The notes beneath the pieces are model-generated. The model had not been told where the DNA came from, ran no database searches, and was given only the letters and a program-made list of their open reading frames with translations. The position numbers and the translations under genes were made by a program. 64,000 nucleotides of DNA from Legionella qingyii (GTDB taxonomy: Bacteria > Pseudomonadota > Gammaproteobacteria > Legionellales > Legionellaceae): contig NZ_QHJG01000003.1 in the NCBI RefSeq assembly GCF_003184185.1, positions 124,001-188,000 of the forward strand, given 5' to 3'. Shown piece after piece: positions 30,118-39,421 of this stretch. How positions within the stretch are numbered: position 1 is the first letter of the stretch; each line of letters begins with the position of its first letter.

Positions 30118-30450
30118 ATGGCGCAAGATAAAATAAATATTGATGATGCAGGAAAGACTGGTGCTATAGTTGCTCTTGGAAATACAGTTTTAGCGCCTTT
30201 GTATTGGGTTGATGCGAAATTGGGTTTAACTGCAGCAATTGTTGCGACGAGTGCATTTTTATATGGTGCGCATGAAATAGGTAAGAAAAGAAGACCGATT
30301 GCAAATGGTGTAAATAGCTTAAATTCCTTTTTTGGTGGTAATACAGGCGATAAAAGCACGGAAGTGCAAAATGCTCTAGCAAATATTGTTGTTGGAGGTG
30401 CGGCTATATTTGACGAAATTATGCCTAATGATAAAAATAATCGTCCATAA
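30118..30450 (+). CDS. Small conserved-looking protein, paralogue 1
   Basis: A 110-residue protein preceded by AAGGAATTGAT. It contains a hydrophobic central region, APLYWVDAKLGLTAAIVATSAFLYGAHEIGKKRR, that could be one membrane hairpin, and a polar C-terminus ending in VQNALANIVVGGAAIFDEIMP. It is clearly paralogous to the next gene: both share KTGA..., the GN(T/L) turn, a LTAA segment, HE(I/V)G+ +R and NIVVGGA-IFD/NVVEGGATVFD. I do not recognise the family. It is transcribed divergently from the chimeric decarboxylase gene and could be a local accessory of the effector-like block or of a membrane structure. Confidence 0.85.
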   Translation: MAQDKINIDDAGKTGAIVALGNTVLAPLYWVDAKLGLTAAIVATSAFLYGAHEIGKKRRPIANGVNSLNSFFGGNTGDKSTEVQNALANIVVGGAAIFDEIMPNDKNNRP

Positions 30451-30488
30451 TATTTTCATTTTTAGATAATTTATTAAGGAAATGTATT

Positions 30489-30791
30489 ATGCCTCGAGAA
30501 CAAGTAAGTTCTGAAAAAGTTTTAAAGACTGGTGCATTAATCAGTTTTGGAAATTTATTTATGTCACCTTTTTACACCAGATTAGGCCCATTTGCTTCGC
30601 TGACTCTTACCGCCGCCGCGTTATTTGGATTGCATGAAGTAGGCAGAAGCAGGCAGTCGGGAAATGGCTTTTGGGGCTTTTTTTCAAATAAGGCCAATCC
30701 GGATGTTTCTGATTTAAACACTGCTGTGAAAAACGTTGTGGAGGGTGGTGCAACGGTGTTTGATCAGGTTTTCCCTCCGGGAAAAAAATAG
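30489..30791 (+). CDS. Small conserved-looking protein, paralogue 2
   Basis: A 100-residue protein 38 bp after its paralogue, with AAGGAAATGTATT before ATG 30489. Shared features are KTGALISFGNLFMSPFY near the N-terminus, a hydrophobic FASLTLTAAALFGLHEVGRSR segment, and NVVEGGATVFDQVFPPG at the C-terminus. The two copies have diverged enough that both are probably maintained. Function unknown; likely made from one transcript with paralogue 1. Confidence 0.85.
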   Translation: MPREQVSSEKVLKTGALISFGNLFMSPFYTRLGPFASLTLTAAALFGLHEVGRSRQSGNGFWGFFSNKANPDVSDLNTAVKNVVEGGATVFDQVFPPGKK

Positions 30792-30927
30792 TGCAAGCGC
30801 CCACGCTCCATTCACTGAGTGGCTGTGTTTAGCTCATCTTGCGCGAAAATCCCGTTTCGGAAGCCCCACATACTGATGAATGCTGTAATGGCACTAACTT
30901 AAGAATATTTTTCTATATTTCCTTCCT

Positions 30928-30962
30928 GTCTACGTCCCGCGAACACGTTGCGGAACGTAGAC
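30928..30962. repeat. 35-bp palindrome
   Basis: GTCTACGTCCCGC pairs with GCGGAACGTAGAC (12 of 13 positions) across a 9-base loop. It lies in a gene-free stretch (30792-31083) between the second paralogue and the convergent CsiV-like gene. No U tract follows on either strand, so it is more likely a REP-type element than a terminator. Near 31052-31075 the same gap holds a fragment resembling the CCTGGG-family repeats. Confidence 0.6.
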
Positions 30963-31083
30963 TCTCAGAGAATAAGTTTAAGCGTAACCTGCGCTCAAAT
31001 CCAATCGTTCTCTAAGGTGAACCATGGGAATCTATAAAAAAGAAAACCCCAGTTTCGCTGTGCTGCACCGAGGCTAGATTGAT

Positions 31084-31626
31084 TTATCCCATTTTATGAA
31101 TTTTAACTATCATACCAATCTGAGCATTATCTAGATAATAAACAACATTGTCTTTTAAGCGCTGTTTTTGTGAGACAGTGAATGATGATTGTGGGTTATT
31201 GGGCGGTGATACCTGAAACTCAGCATCAAAAGAATAATAATTGCTTTGTTTTACATTTAAAGTACCTTGCATTTGCCAACCATGATGATCGATGAAGGGT
31301 AGAGCTACGATGCTTTGATTATTTGCTGGTTGTCTCCATGAATAATGCCCCAAGACTTGGTAACTTGATCTTCGACTCAGTAAATAGTATTCATCGCGTA
31401 AGCTTGAAGAAGAAGGAGACAACAAGCGATAGGGCTTCCCTGATTTTTCTGTATCTGTTTTTAAGGATATTGCATTGGCATTTGTTGGGATAAGCGGTGC
31501 ATCAATAGAAAGCGCTCTGTTTTGATTTGGCTGTGCAAATATAATTAAATCAATTTGGTAAGAAGGCTTGGCTAAAGTCAGGCAAGAATACAGGAGGCTA
31601 AGAGTTATTATTATTAATCGTTCCAT
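31084..31626 (-). CDS. CsiV-like exported protein
   Basis: A 180-residue protein with a signal peptide (MERLIIITLSLLYSCLTLA, cleavage before KPSYQ). The mature start YQIDLIIFAQP, the middle LLSRRSSYQVLGHYSWRQP, and the terminal strands follow the layout of CsiV, a periplasmic peptidoglycan-associated protein of gammaproteobacteria whose mature form starts with a similar Y-VE-IVF strand and contains an L-R--Y-VL-H--W-Q block. This assignment is by eye. It is isolated, with a mobile-element remnant upstream and palindromes downstream. Confidence 0.75.
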   Translation of the reverse strand: MERLIIITLSLLYSCLTLAKPSYQIDLIIFAQPNQNRALSIDAPLIPTNANAISLKTDTEKSGKPYRLLSPSSSSLRDEYYLLSRRSSYQVLGHYSWRQPANNQSIVALPFIDHHGWQMQGTLNVKQSNYYSFDAEFQVSPPNNPQSSFTVSQKQRLKDNVVYYLDNAQIGMIVKIHKMG

Positions 31627-31725
31627 GGCTAATTTATTTATTGTTGTTATTTTAATGGATTTGCCCTTAACTGCATTGTAGCCACTCTGCTTTGAAGTTA
31701 TGCGAAACTTACTTTTCTCCCAAAG

Positions 31726-31830
31726 GGGCTTTGTTGAAAAAATCTCATGTAATTCCCGCCTTTGGGGGAATTACATATATACAGTTTGGTCATCATTGTA
31801 TCTTTCCAAACTATTTATTCAACAACGCCC
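31726..31830. mobile_element. 105-bp MITE remnant with IS5/IS903-type ends
   Basis: Left end GGGCTTTGTTGAAAAAAT (31726-31743) and right end, read inward, GGGCGTTGTTGAATAAAT (31830-31813) agree at 16 of 18 positions and resemble the GGCTTTGTTGAATAAATC termini of IS903-group elements. Inside is a perfect TGTAATTCCC / GGGAATTACA palindrome. No transposase is present and no target duplication is evident. It fills part of the 310-bp gap between the CsiV-like gene and mrp. Confidence 0.7.
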
Positions 31831-31936
31831 TCAGTAATGGGGCAGGGGTATTTTTAACTTAAAAACAGAGTTACTATCTTGCATCCAGGCAACAATACTA
31901 CATGTAACAATGCGATTATAGCTGTCTCTATTGAGT

Positions 31937-33010
31937 TCACTCAACAACAATTTTAGGGAACTTATCCGCATAATTAATTGGTTTTTTCGCCAATTCCATA
32001 GCACTCTTCATTGCTGTTTTAATCAATGTATCAGTTAATTCATTACGAGCTTGAGTTGCAGTAGGGTTACCTTCATCACAGTTTTGTCTTATGCGTCCAT
32101 CCAAAGGAAGTTGTCCGAGTAATGTTGTATGGTATGTAGCGCAAAGAGTTTCGGCGCCACCTGTACCAAAAATTGCTTCTTGATGTCCGCATTGGCTGCA
32201 AATATGAGTGGACATATTTTCTATAATACCCAACACATCAATTCCTGTTTTAGAAAACATGGTTATTGCTTTTTGTGCATCAAGAGTTGCTACGTTTTGC
32301 GGTGTAGTTACTACTATAGCTGCGGTTAGGGGTATTTTTTGTACTAATGTCAATTGGATATCTCCTGTACCTGGTGGTAAATCAAGGAATAAATAATCCA
32401 GATCATCCCAAAGTGTAATATCCAGCATTTGAATTAGCGATTTAGCAAGCATAGGACCTCGCCAGATGAGTGCCTGCTCGCTGTTGGTGAGATAGCCAAT
32501 AGACATGGATTGTATTCCATGAGCTTTTGCAGGAATGTAATGCTCGCCGCTGATTTGTACTGGTTCGGTTTTGCCGAGCATTAAAGGCATGCTTGGGCCA
32601 TAGATGTCCGCATCTAGAATACCTACTCGTGCACCTAATCGAGCTAATGCTGTTGCTAGGTTTACAGTTACAGTAGATTTTCCTACACCCCCTTTTCCTG
32701 AAGCCACAGCAATCGTATTTTTTACGCCACGCAAGCCTTTACCAACAAGTTGTGTTCTATGCGGTTTGATTTGTTGGTTGATGTGAATGACTATGTTTTG
32801 ATTGGGGAATGCTGATTGTAACGCTGCGAGTAATAGAGGTTTATAATGTTCTTCAAGTAAGTTACATGGAAATCCGGCAGTTAAGTTGAGGCTCAACTGC
32901 TTATCCGTCATTTCAAGGCTGCACTGTAAATTCATTTCCTTACCGGTAAGATCAAGAAACGGATCTTTTAAGGTACTCAGCAAGTGGATTACGGTATTTT
33001 CAGTGGTCAT
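31937..33010 (-). CDS. mrp: Mrp/NBP35-type iron-sulfur carrier ATPase
   Basis: P-loop ATPase of the Mrp/ApbC family that carries and transfers Fe-S clusters. The 357-residue protein has an N-terminal MIP18-like segment (residues about 1-90), the deviant Walker A SGKGGVGKST (residues 104-112), LDADIYGPSMPLML, DYLFLDLPPGTGDIQLT and the CSQCG pair that binds the bridging cluster, followed by HQEAIFGTGGAE. AAGG lies upstream of ATG 33010. It is a stand-alone gene 72 bp after the helicase-nuclease gene's stop when read on the plus strand. Confidence 0.95.
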   Translation of the reverse strand: MTTENTVIHLLSTLKDPFLDLTGKEMNLQCSLEMTDKQLSLNLTAGFPCNLLEEHYKPLLLAALQSAFPNQNIVIHINQQIKPHRTQLVGKGLRGVKNTIAVASGKGGVGKSTVTVNLATALARLGARVGILDADIYGPSMPLMLGKTEPVQISGEHYIPAKAHGIQSMSIGYLTNSEQALIWRGPMLAKSLIQMLDITLWDDLDYLFLDLPPGTGDIQLTLVQKIPLTAAIVVTTPQNVATLDAQKAITMFSKTGIDVLGIIENMSTHICSQCGHQEAIFGTGGAETLCATYHTTLLGQLPLDGRIRQNCDEGNPTATQARNELTDTLIKTAMKSAMELAKKPINYADKFPKIVVE

Positions 33011-33082
33011 AGATTAGCCTTTTAACACAAAAGAGGAATAATAGCGCAGAGCAGTTTTATTTCATAGGATTAGTTTGCAAGA

Positions 33083-36000
33083 TCAAACAGTGAGTCCAGC
33101 AGGTTCATATTCCCAACTAATCCAGTGATTGCTGGAGAGGTAATAAATACCACAATAAATAGGAAGATGAGTATGCTTTGTTAAATAAGAACCGTATTCG
33201 ACCAATTGTTGTCGATGCTTTATCATTGATGTTTCATCTTCTTTTCCTGTCTTGAAATCGATAATCCAGCGTTTGCCCTGATCCTCAAACGTGCGATCAA
33301 TGATACGAGTAATGGGTCTACCATGCTGTTCTACCAATAACTCGTATTCATTTTGTTCCTGATGATGTTTGCTAATAATCCATAGTCCTATTGGATCTTC
33401 AAATATCCGAGTAATTTGTTCCTGGATGCTGGATAGAGCCTCGTGTTGCATCTTTTCATCGAAACCTGATTTTCGTAATTCATAGCGTGCAAGGTTCCAA
33501 GGAACTTCAGCTACAGTCCCAGGATGATGATCACATATCCATTGCAAGAGTTGGTGAGTTACGATGCCTGTTAATCTAGGGATATTTGTTGATAAAGAGG
33601 GGGGAGTCGTCTTGATGTTGAGATGCACATCAAAAGCATCAGGTGTTATATTTCGGTAATAATCGAGTGGTAAACGCCCAAATTTAGGTAAAGACAAGTT
33701 TGTTTCTTCAAGCATGTGTATGGGGTTATCTTCAGTAAATTCTATATGTTTAAGAAGGCTCTTAAACGAGGCTTTAGAGGAACGTTCTGAATGATCCGTT
33801 AAATACAGACGTGATTTTGCCCTTGTTACTGCAACATACAGTAATCGCTGTGCTTCATAATGGCTTTTAACTCCATCCAATCGACTTAAATAATCATATA
33901 ATGCACAATGCTCTTGGTGTGCAGCTTGTATGGGAGACATTAGCAACAAATTGCCGTGTTTTTGAGTAGGCAAATTAAGCCAACGTAACATCGGGCTATC
34001 GCCACGATTGGGTTGCGTTCCCAAGCCAGGCAAAAGTACAGTATCAAATTCAAGCCCTTTGGACTTATGAATCGTCATTATTTGTAAACGAGAGGGATTT
34101 GCTTGTTGTGAATAGAGTTTGTTAAGTTCTGAGAGAAACTCGCTTAGATCCGGTAAACGACCATCTTGTTCGTGGCGATCCAGTAAGGTCCAAAATTGTT
34201 CCAGATCATTGAGTTGTTCGGTGTTCAGAATACTATCCATATACAATTCTTTTAATGTTTGAATCACCCAGGCTGAAAGCTTGCTCTCATATCTTTGAGT
34301 TAAAGCGTTATGCATAACTCGTATAAAAAAATCGGCGCGAATCCTACCTTCCTCACTTAACCCCTGGATTTTGTTTAAATGCAATAAGGCAAAGTAAATT
34401 GATTTTTTCTTATTAAACTGTGCTATGGCATGAATATCATTTAAAGCAAGGCCGCAATAAGGACTGTGAAGAGCCGCGAGCCAGGAGAGGCGATTCGCTG
34501 GTGTCAACAAGGCCTGGGTCAATGACCAAACATCACGTAGATGGCCTAGATTGGTTAATAAAGTAATATCCGTACCCTGATAAGGAATCTGATGTTGGCG
34601 CAAGAGTCTAGTTATTTCAACGAGTTGCGTTCTTGAGCGTACTAAAATCGCGATAGATTGATGAGGATAAGTTTGTAATTCGTATTGAACGATTTCGATG
34701 AGTTTTTTTGCTTCCTGTTCCTTATTTTTAAATTGTAGGGCGCAAATGGTACTGCATTCTTCATCTTGAATGACATTGACACTGGAATGAAATGAAACAG
34801 CTCCAGATTCTATATCAACTTGTTTGGGGAAGATATTGGAAAATTGATGATTTACCCAATTGACAATAGTTTGTGTTGAGCGAAAGTTGCAGCTTAATTC
34901 TAGCGATCTTAATTTAACAGGCCCAATGCCTTGTTCTTTAGCGCGAAAAAATAATCCTACTTCAGCTTGCCTGAATCGGTAAATCGACTGCATGGGATCA
35001 CCGACGATAAATAGAGTTTTTCCATCATCTTCCTGCCATCCATGAACGAGTTTCGTTAACAGCTCAAATTGAGTAATTGATGTATCCTGAAACTCATCGA
35101 CCAAAATGTGATGAAGAGTATGATCTAAATATAAAGCTAAATCAGTCGGATTTTCTTCATCACCTAATGCACTCAATGCTTGCTGAGATATGGCAGTGAA
35201 ATCAACCTCATTTTGCTCGCTAAACAAAACATGTAAATGACTTACAAGAAAGGGGAGCAATAAAAACAGCGCTTGCAGGACGTCCCATTGCTCCAAATCA
35301 TATTCTGGTTTAGGTAAATTGCTGACTTGGATTAATGCTTCAAGAAAATCAGGGTATTCATTGAGTTCGTTGAGCAATTCTTTGCTGGCATTTTTTAGTC
35401 TTTTATATTCATCTGGAGCGCAGGAGCTACTGAGCAAACCTACATGATGATCAAAGCTTTTGCGGAAATTTGCATCCCCTGTAAGCAAGAGTTTACTTAA
35501 GGCTGTTGCTATCTCTTGGGTGGTTTGTTGAAAATCATACCAATCTTTGAGCAGATAGCGTGGTGAACTGGGATTATTTTCTATGATTGCCAATTCGCGG
35601 GCGCATTGAGTTAAATCTTGAGCCAAATGTGGAGGTAGACTTTGTGTGAATCGTTTTAACTCATGTTGTTCTATAAGGAGTAGTGCGTGCTCAAACGCTG
35701 ATTTTTCTTGAGTCCGTGCTTGAAATAACGGAGTTATCCATTGATCTCTTTGAGAGAGTAATACCGTGAATAATTCAAGTAATCGATCCTGGCGATTATC
35801 CACATGTAGCAAGAGCGTTTTTATTGCATTCTGATATTCAGGGGTTGTCAGCGCAAACTGAATACAGCATCGACTCGCGTTTAAATAATGACTTTCAGCT
35901 TTCTCAGTAATTTGTGAATAAGAAATTTGCTTTTCCAAAAGTGGAATTGATTGATTAATGCTTTGGCATAAAGAGTCTATAGTTATGACTCTTAATCGAT

Positions 36001-36328
36001 TGGGCTGCTGTAACAAATCCCATTGATAGTAAGCATCACTTTGAAGTGCTGCATGGGCAAAATCAAGTGTCATTTGTTGATGAGGCGTATTGGCTTTTTT
36101 ATGATGTGCTGCCTGCTGTAGCGCCAATACGATACGTTCACGCATTTCACTCGCGGCTTTGCGAGTAAATGTTAATGCGACAATCTGCTCCGGAGCCGTT
36201 ACCGTACTCAACAATCGCAAATAGCGCTGGGTAAGAATTTCAGTTTTCCCTGATCCTGCGGGGGCTTGTACGATAAATGATAAGGAAGGATTAGTGGCCT
36301 GGCTTCGTTGATCACTGTCGACTAGCAT
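33083..36328 (-). CDS. UvrD-like helicase with RecB-type nuclease domain (AddA-like)
   Basis: A 1081-residue superfamily 1 helicase-nuclease. Motif I is VQAPAGSGKTEILTQRY (residues about 20-36), motif Ia ALTFTRKAASEMRERI, motif II LVDEFQDTS, motif III FIVGDPMQSIYRFRQAEV, motif IV region LSCNFRSTQTIV, motif V IMTIHKSKGLEFDTVLLPGL and motif VI LLYVAVTRAKSRLYL. The C-terminus has a PD-(D/E)XK core, TRIIDRTFEDQGKRWIIDFKTGKED. This organisation is that of AddA/RecB recombination exonucleases. No AddB-like partner is adjacent: the preceding gene is lysAC. A stand-alone role or a partner elsewhere is possible. Confidence 0.9.
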   Translation of the reverse strand: MLVDSDQRSQATNPSLSFIVQAPAGSGKTEILTQRYLRLLSTVTAPEQIVALTFTRKAASEMRERIVLALQQAAHHKKANTPHQQMTLDFAHAALQSDAYYQWDLLQQPNRLRVITIDSLCQSINQSIPLLEKQISYSQITEKAESHYLNASRCCIQFALTTPEYQNAIKTLLLHVDNRQDRLLELFTVLLSQRDQWITPLFQARTQEKSAFEHALLLIEQHELKRFTQSLPPHLAQDLTQCARELAIIENNPSSPRYLLKDWYDFQQTTQEIATALSKLLLTGDANFRKSFDHHVGLLSSSCAPDEYKRLKNASKELLNELNEYPDFLEALIQVSNLPKPEYDLEQWDVLQALFLLLPFLVSHLHVLFSEQNEVDFTAISQQALSALGDEENPTDLALYLDHTLHHILVDEFQDTSITQFELLTKLVHGWQEDDGKTLFIVGDPMQSIYRFRQAEVGLFFRAKEQGIGPVKLRSLELSCNFRSTQTIVNWVNHQFSNIFPKQVDIESGAVSFHSSVNVIQDEECSTICALQFKNKEQEAKKLIEIVQYELQTYPHQSIAILVRSRTQLVEITRLLRQHQIPYQGTDITLLTNLGHLRDVWSLTQALLTPANRLSWLAALHSPYCGLALNDIHAIAQFNKKKSIYFALLHLNKIQGLSEEGRIRADFFIRVMHNALTQRYESKLSAWVIQTLKELYMDSILNTEQLNDLEQFWTLLDRHEQDGRLPDLSEFLSELNKLYSQQANPSRLQIMTIHKSKGLEFDTVLLPGLGTQPNRGDSPMLRWLNLPTQKHGNLLLMSPIQAAHQEHCALYDYLSRLDGVKSHYEAQRLLYVAVTRAKSRLYLTDHSERSSKASFKSLLKHIEFTEDNPIHMLEETNLSLPKFGRLPLDYYRNITPDAFDVHLNIKTTPPSLSTNIPRLTGIVTHQLLQWICDHHPGTVAEVPWNLARYELRKSGFDEKMQHEALSSIQEQITRIFEDPIGLWIISKHHQEQNEYELLVEQHGRPITRIIDRTFEDQGKRWIIDFKTGKEDETSMIKHRQQLVEYGSYLTKHTHLPIYCGIYYLSSNHWISWEYEPAGLTV

Positions 36329-36508
36329 TATTTTTATTCCTATATATTTGTCATTAATCGGGGAGTAATGAAACTGGACTACAAAAACATCATAATCTTC
36401 ATCCTTCTATGGGAACCTTCTCTCCTCTACCCTTAATTTAAGGAAAAAACGTCGCTCCGGCAAAGGCGAGAACCTATTCTACAGTGCATTGTGCCTTATT
36501 AGGAATGG

Positions 36509-36528
36509 ATTCCCGCCTTCGCGGGAAT
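36509..36528. repeat. ATTCCCGC short palindrome
   Basis: ATTCCCGC and GCGGGAAT form a perfect 8-bp stem with a CTTC loop, between the helicase gene and lysAC. The same core with changes (ATTCCCGCCTTTGGGGGAAT) is inside the MITE at 31726-31830. Widespread proteobacterial intergenic repeat type. Confidence 0.6.
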
Positions 36529-36584
36529 GACAAATACGCAAACAATGTATGCAACAAAAAAGCAACCATTAGGGAGAAGATAGT

Positions 36585-39146
36585 TTATTCGACAACAATT
36601 TCTTGTGCCGGCGGACGCAAATTGTAATGAGAACTCATGCAACGACCGTAGGCTCCAGTATTGGCAATTAATAGCACATCACCTTCTTCGGTTACGGGTA
36701 ATAATCGGTCATATCCTAAAGTATCTCCTGATTCACAAATAGGGCCCACGATATGAGAAAAACCAGCTTTTTCTTCATGTAATCGACTCAGGTTTACGAT
36801 TTCATGGTAGGCGCCGTATAAGGAGGGGCGGATTAATGAGTTCATACCTGTTTCTATGCCAACGAATTTTACCTTTCCTTTTTCTTTGCATTGAGTAACT
36901 TTAGCGAGAATAACACCGCTTTCCGCTACAAAAAATCGACCGGGTTCAAGCCAGATTTCAATCTGTGGATATCGTGATTTCACGGCCATTAACAGCGCAT
37001 CCATACTTGCAAAATCCAATGGTTGTTGGCCGGGTTTCTCCACGATACCTAGGCCACCACCCAAATTAATGGATTTAACGAGAGGGAATTGTTCTGTTAA
37101 CGATGCAAGCATTAAAGCAGTTTGTTGCCATAATTCTGGAGTGAGAATGCCACTTCCTGAGTGTGCATGCAAACCTATTACCTGGATTTTATTTTTATTC
37201 GTTAGTGCGATAATTTGGTCAATGTCATTTTGCGTAATGCCAAATTTTGATTCATTTCCCCCTGTTGAGACATGTTTGTGATGACCGGCACCAGTACCAG
37301 GGTCAATACGAATAATAACTTCTCGATTCTTAAATAAATCAGGCCAATGCTCTAGCGGATATAGACTATCTATGGTGACATAACAGCCAACATTTAAAGC
37401 ATATTCATATTCTGTTTTTGGCGCAAAATTAGGCGTAAACAAAATTCGTTTTCGGTCTATGTTAGGGAAGAGTTCTAATACTCGGTCTAACTCCTGAATG
37501 GAAACACATTCAAAACCAATCCCTTCTTTTTCCATAGTTTTTAAAATCGATGGATGAGGGTTGGCTTTAATTGCATAAAATAATGTATCAATTGATTTTA
37601 AAGCCAGTAGTTGCTTGGCTCGGTCCGCTTGGGTTTGAGTGTGGTAAACATAACAAGGCGAATTGAGCGAGGCAATGGTTAATAACCGATCGCGCTCTTT
37701 TTCCCACCATGGAATATTGCGAACAGCAGGTTTGCCAAATTCTTCATGCCAGCTTTTTGAGTAATAGAAAATTTGAGGGTTATTTTCTATAAGCAAGTGA
37801 TGAAGTTTTTGACATAATTGATTTGCTTGCGACTCATCGACAACAAAAGTTAGGTTCAAATCATTGGATGCCAGTGACATCAAGTAGACTTGTTTTGCTT
37901 CAAACACCTCCAATGCAGGACCAAGTTGTGGTAATACTGTCCTGATATGATGGCCTACAAGACTTACTGCACTACATGGCTCAATGAGTTTGGCCCGACC
38001 AAATTGATTGAGTTCTGCAAGTAACGCATTAATTGCTGGGCGGTCATGTATTTTGCTATTGATATCTAGCGATAAAGTAACGTTAAATTCTGAAGATGAG
38101 AGCAAATCTACCGAGAAACCATGATGTTTGAAGGCTGTAAATACATCAGATAAAAATCCAACTTGTTGCCACATGTGCAAGGTATCTATAGAGATCAATA
38201 AGATGCTATTTTTAATCTGAATGGATTTTATTAACGGTGCCGTTTCATCAATATCCTTGGTAATAAGCGTTCCTGAATGTTCTGGCATTTGAGTAAATTT
38301 AACCGACATTGGAATATTGGCGCGCCGAACCGGGGGTATGCAGTTGGGATGTAACACTTTTGCTCCCATGGACGCAATTTCTTGAGCTTCATCGTAATTT
38401 AATTTTTTCAATAAACGGGCTTGGGGCAGTTGATGAGGGTTCGCCGTATAAATTCCTGGAACATCAGTCCAAATTTCACACGATGCTGCTTGAAGCTTTC
38501 CTGCAAGAAGCGCGGCGGATGTATCTGAGCCACCACGACCTAGTAAAACCGTTTCGCCTTGAGGGTTGGCAGCAAAAAATCCTTGAGTAATGATGGCTTG
38601 AGCACCACTGGAGATAAATTTCTCAACTAACTGAGGATCATATTCACTTTCACAGCGAGCAGAGAGGTAATTTGCAGATCCGCCTTCAGGGAAAGGCGAA
38701 CTGGTTAAGAGCTCGCGCGCGTCATACCATTTACAATGAATTCCTTGTTTTTCGAGAAATGAATGCCCTAAGCGGGTCATCATCAGCTCGCCCATACTTA
38801 AAATTTCTGCATGTGTTTTGGCAGGAGCCTGCCTTAATAAGGCAATGCCGGTGAGCCACTGCTCTAGTTGAAGCAAATCTTTCGCTACTAATTCAGGATC
38901 GACTTCCAGCTGTTCAGCAAGATTAAGATGCCCATTACGAATATCAGTAAGAATACTCTGATGTTCATTGATTAAAGCCGCTTCAATGGCTTTTTCAAGT
39001 TTGTTAGAAATTTGTGTTAGTGCGGAGCATACAATAACAGGCTGTACCCCGGAACTCATATGCTTTTTGGTGATGGAAACAATATTATTCCAATTATTAC
39101 GAGTTGAAACGCTGGTACCGCCAAATTTAGTTACTATTTGTTGCAT
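36585..39146 (-). CDS. lysAC: Bifunctional aspartokinase / diaminopimelate decarboxylase
   Basis: Fusion of the first and last enzymes of lysine biosynthesis in 853 residues. The N-terminal kinase begins VTKFGGTSVSTRNNW and has LLGRGGSDTSAALLA and EIWTDVPGIYTANPHQL, then ACT regulatory domains (residues about 300-460) for feedback control. The decarboxylase begins near residue 475 (IPWWEKERDRLLTIA) with PLP lysine in YAIKANPHPS, HAHSGSG, EPGRFFVAESG, CESGDTLGYDR and YGRCMSSHYNLRPPA at the end. The fused arrangement is known from Legionella, Xanthomonas and Xylella relatives. GGAA precedes ATG 39146. The C-terminal half has a close paralogue in the chimeric gene at 28520-29938. Confidence 0.96.
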   Translation of the reverse strand: MQQIVTKFGGTSVSTRNNWNNIVSITKKHMSSGVQPVIVCSALTQISNKLEKAIEAALINEHQSILTDIRNGHLNLAEQLEVDPELVAKDLLQLEQWLTGIALLRQAPAKTHAEILSMGELMMTRLGHSFLEKQGIHCKWYDARELLTSSPFPEGGSANYLSARCESEYDPQLVEKFISSGAQAIITQGFFAANPQGETVLLGRGGSDTSAALLAGKLQAASCEIWTDVPGIYTANPHQLPQARLLKKLNYDEAQEIASMGAKVLHPNCIPPVRRANIPMSVKFTQMPEHSGTLITKDIDETAPLIKSIQIKNSILLISIDTLHMWQQVGFLSDVFTAFKHHGFSVDLLSSSEFNVTLSLDINSKIHDRPAINALLAELNQFGRAKLIEPCSAVSLVGHHIRTVLPQLGPALEVFEAKQVYLMSLASNDLNLTFVVDESQANQLCQKLHHLLIENNPQIFYYSKSWHEEFGKPAVRNIPWWEKERDRLLTIASLNSPCYVYHTQTQADRAKQLLALKSIDTLFYAIKANPHPSILKTMEKEGIGFECVSIQELDRVLELFPNIDRKRILFTPNFAPKTEYEYALNVGCYVTIDSLYPLEHWPDLFKNREVIIRIDPGTGAGHHKHVSTGGNESKFGITQNDIDQIIALTNKNKIQVIGLHAHSGSGILTPELWQQTALMLASLTEQFPLVKSINLGGGLGIVEKPGQQPLDFASMDALLMAVKSRYPQIEIWLEPGRFFVAESGVILAKVTQCKEKGKVKFVGIETGMNSLIRPSLYGAYHEIVNLSRLHEEKAGFSHIVGPICESGDTLGYDRLLPVTEEGDVLLIANTGAYGRCMSSHYNLRPPAQEIVVE

Positions 39147-39421
39147 GATTCATTTCCGCACAAAATTAATACACATTAACATGGACAGAAGTAGATGCAC
39201 AAGTTCTTATAGGTTGAATTACAGATTTATTGATGGTTTTAATTCATTAATTGGCCATGATGGGTTTAATTGGTTCATTATGAGTTAATATTCATTACTC
39301 GTTGAATATAAATAAGAAAAAGGTATTTTTAATGATTTGAAAAAAGGGTACACTCACTTTTTAGCGAACGTATTTATTCAATTTTGGAAGTATGATATTT
39401 GAGGAGTAAGGAGTGAAGAAT

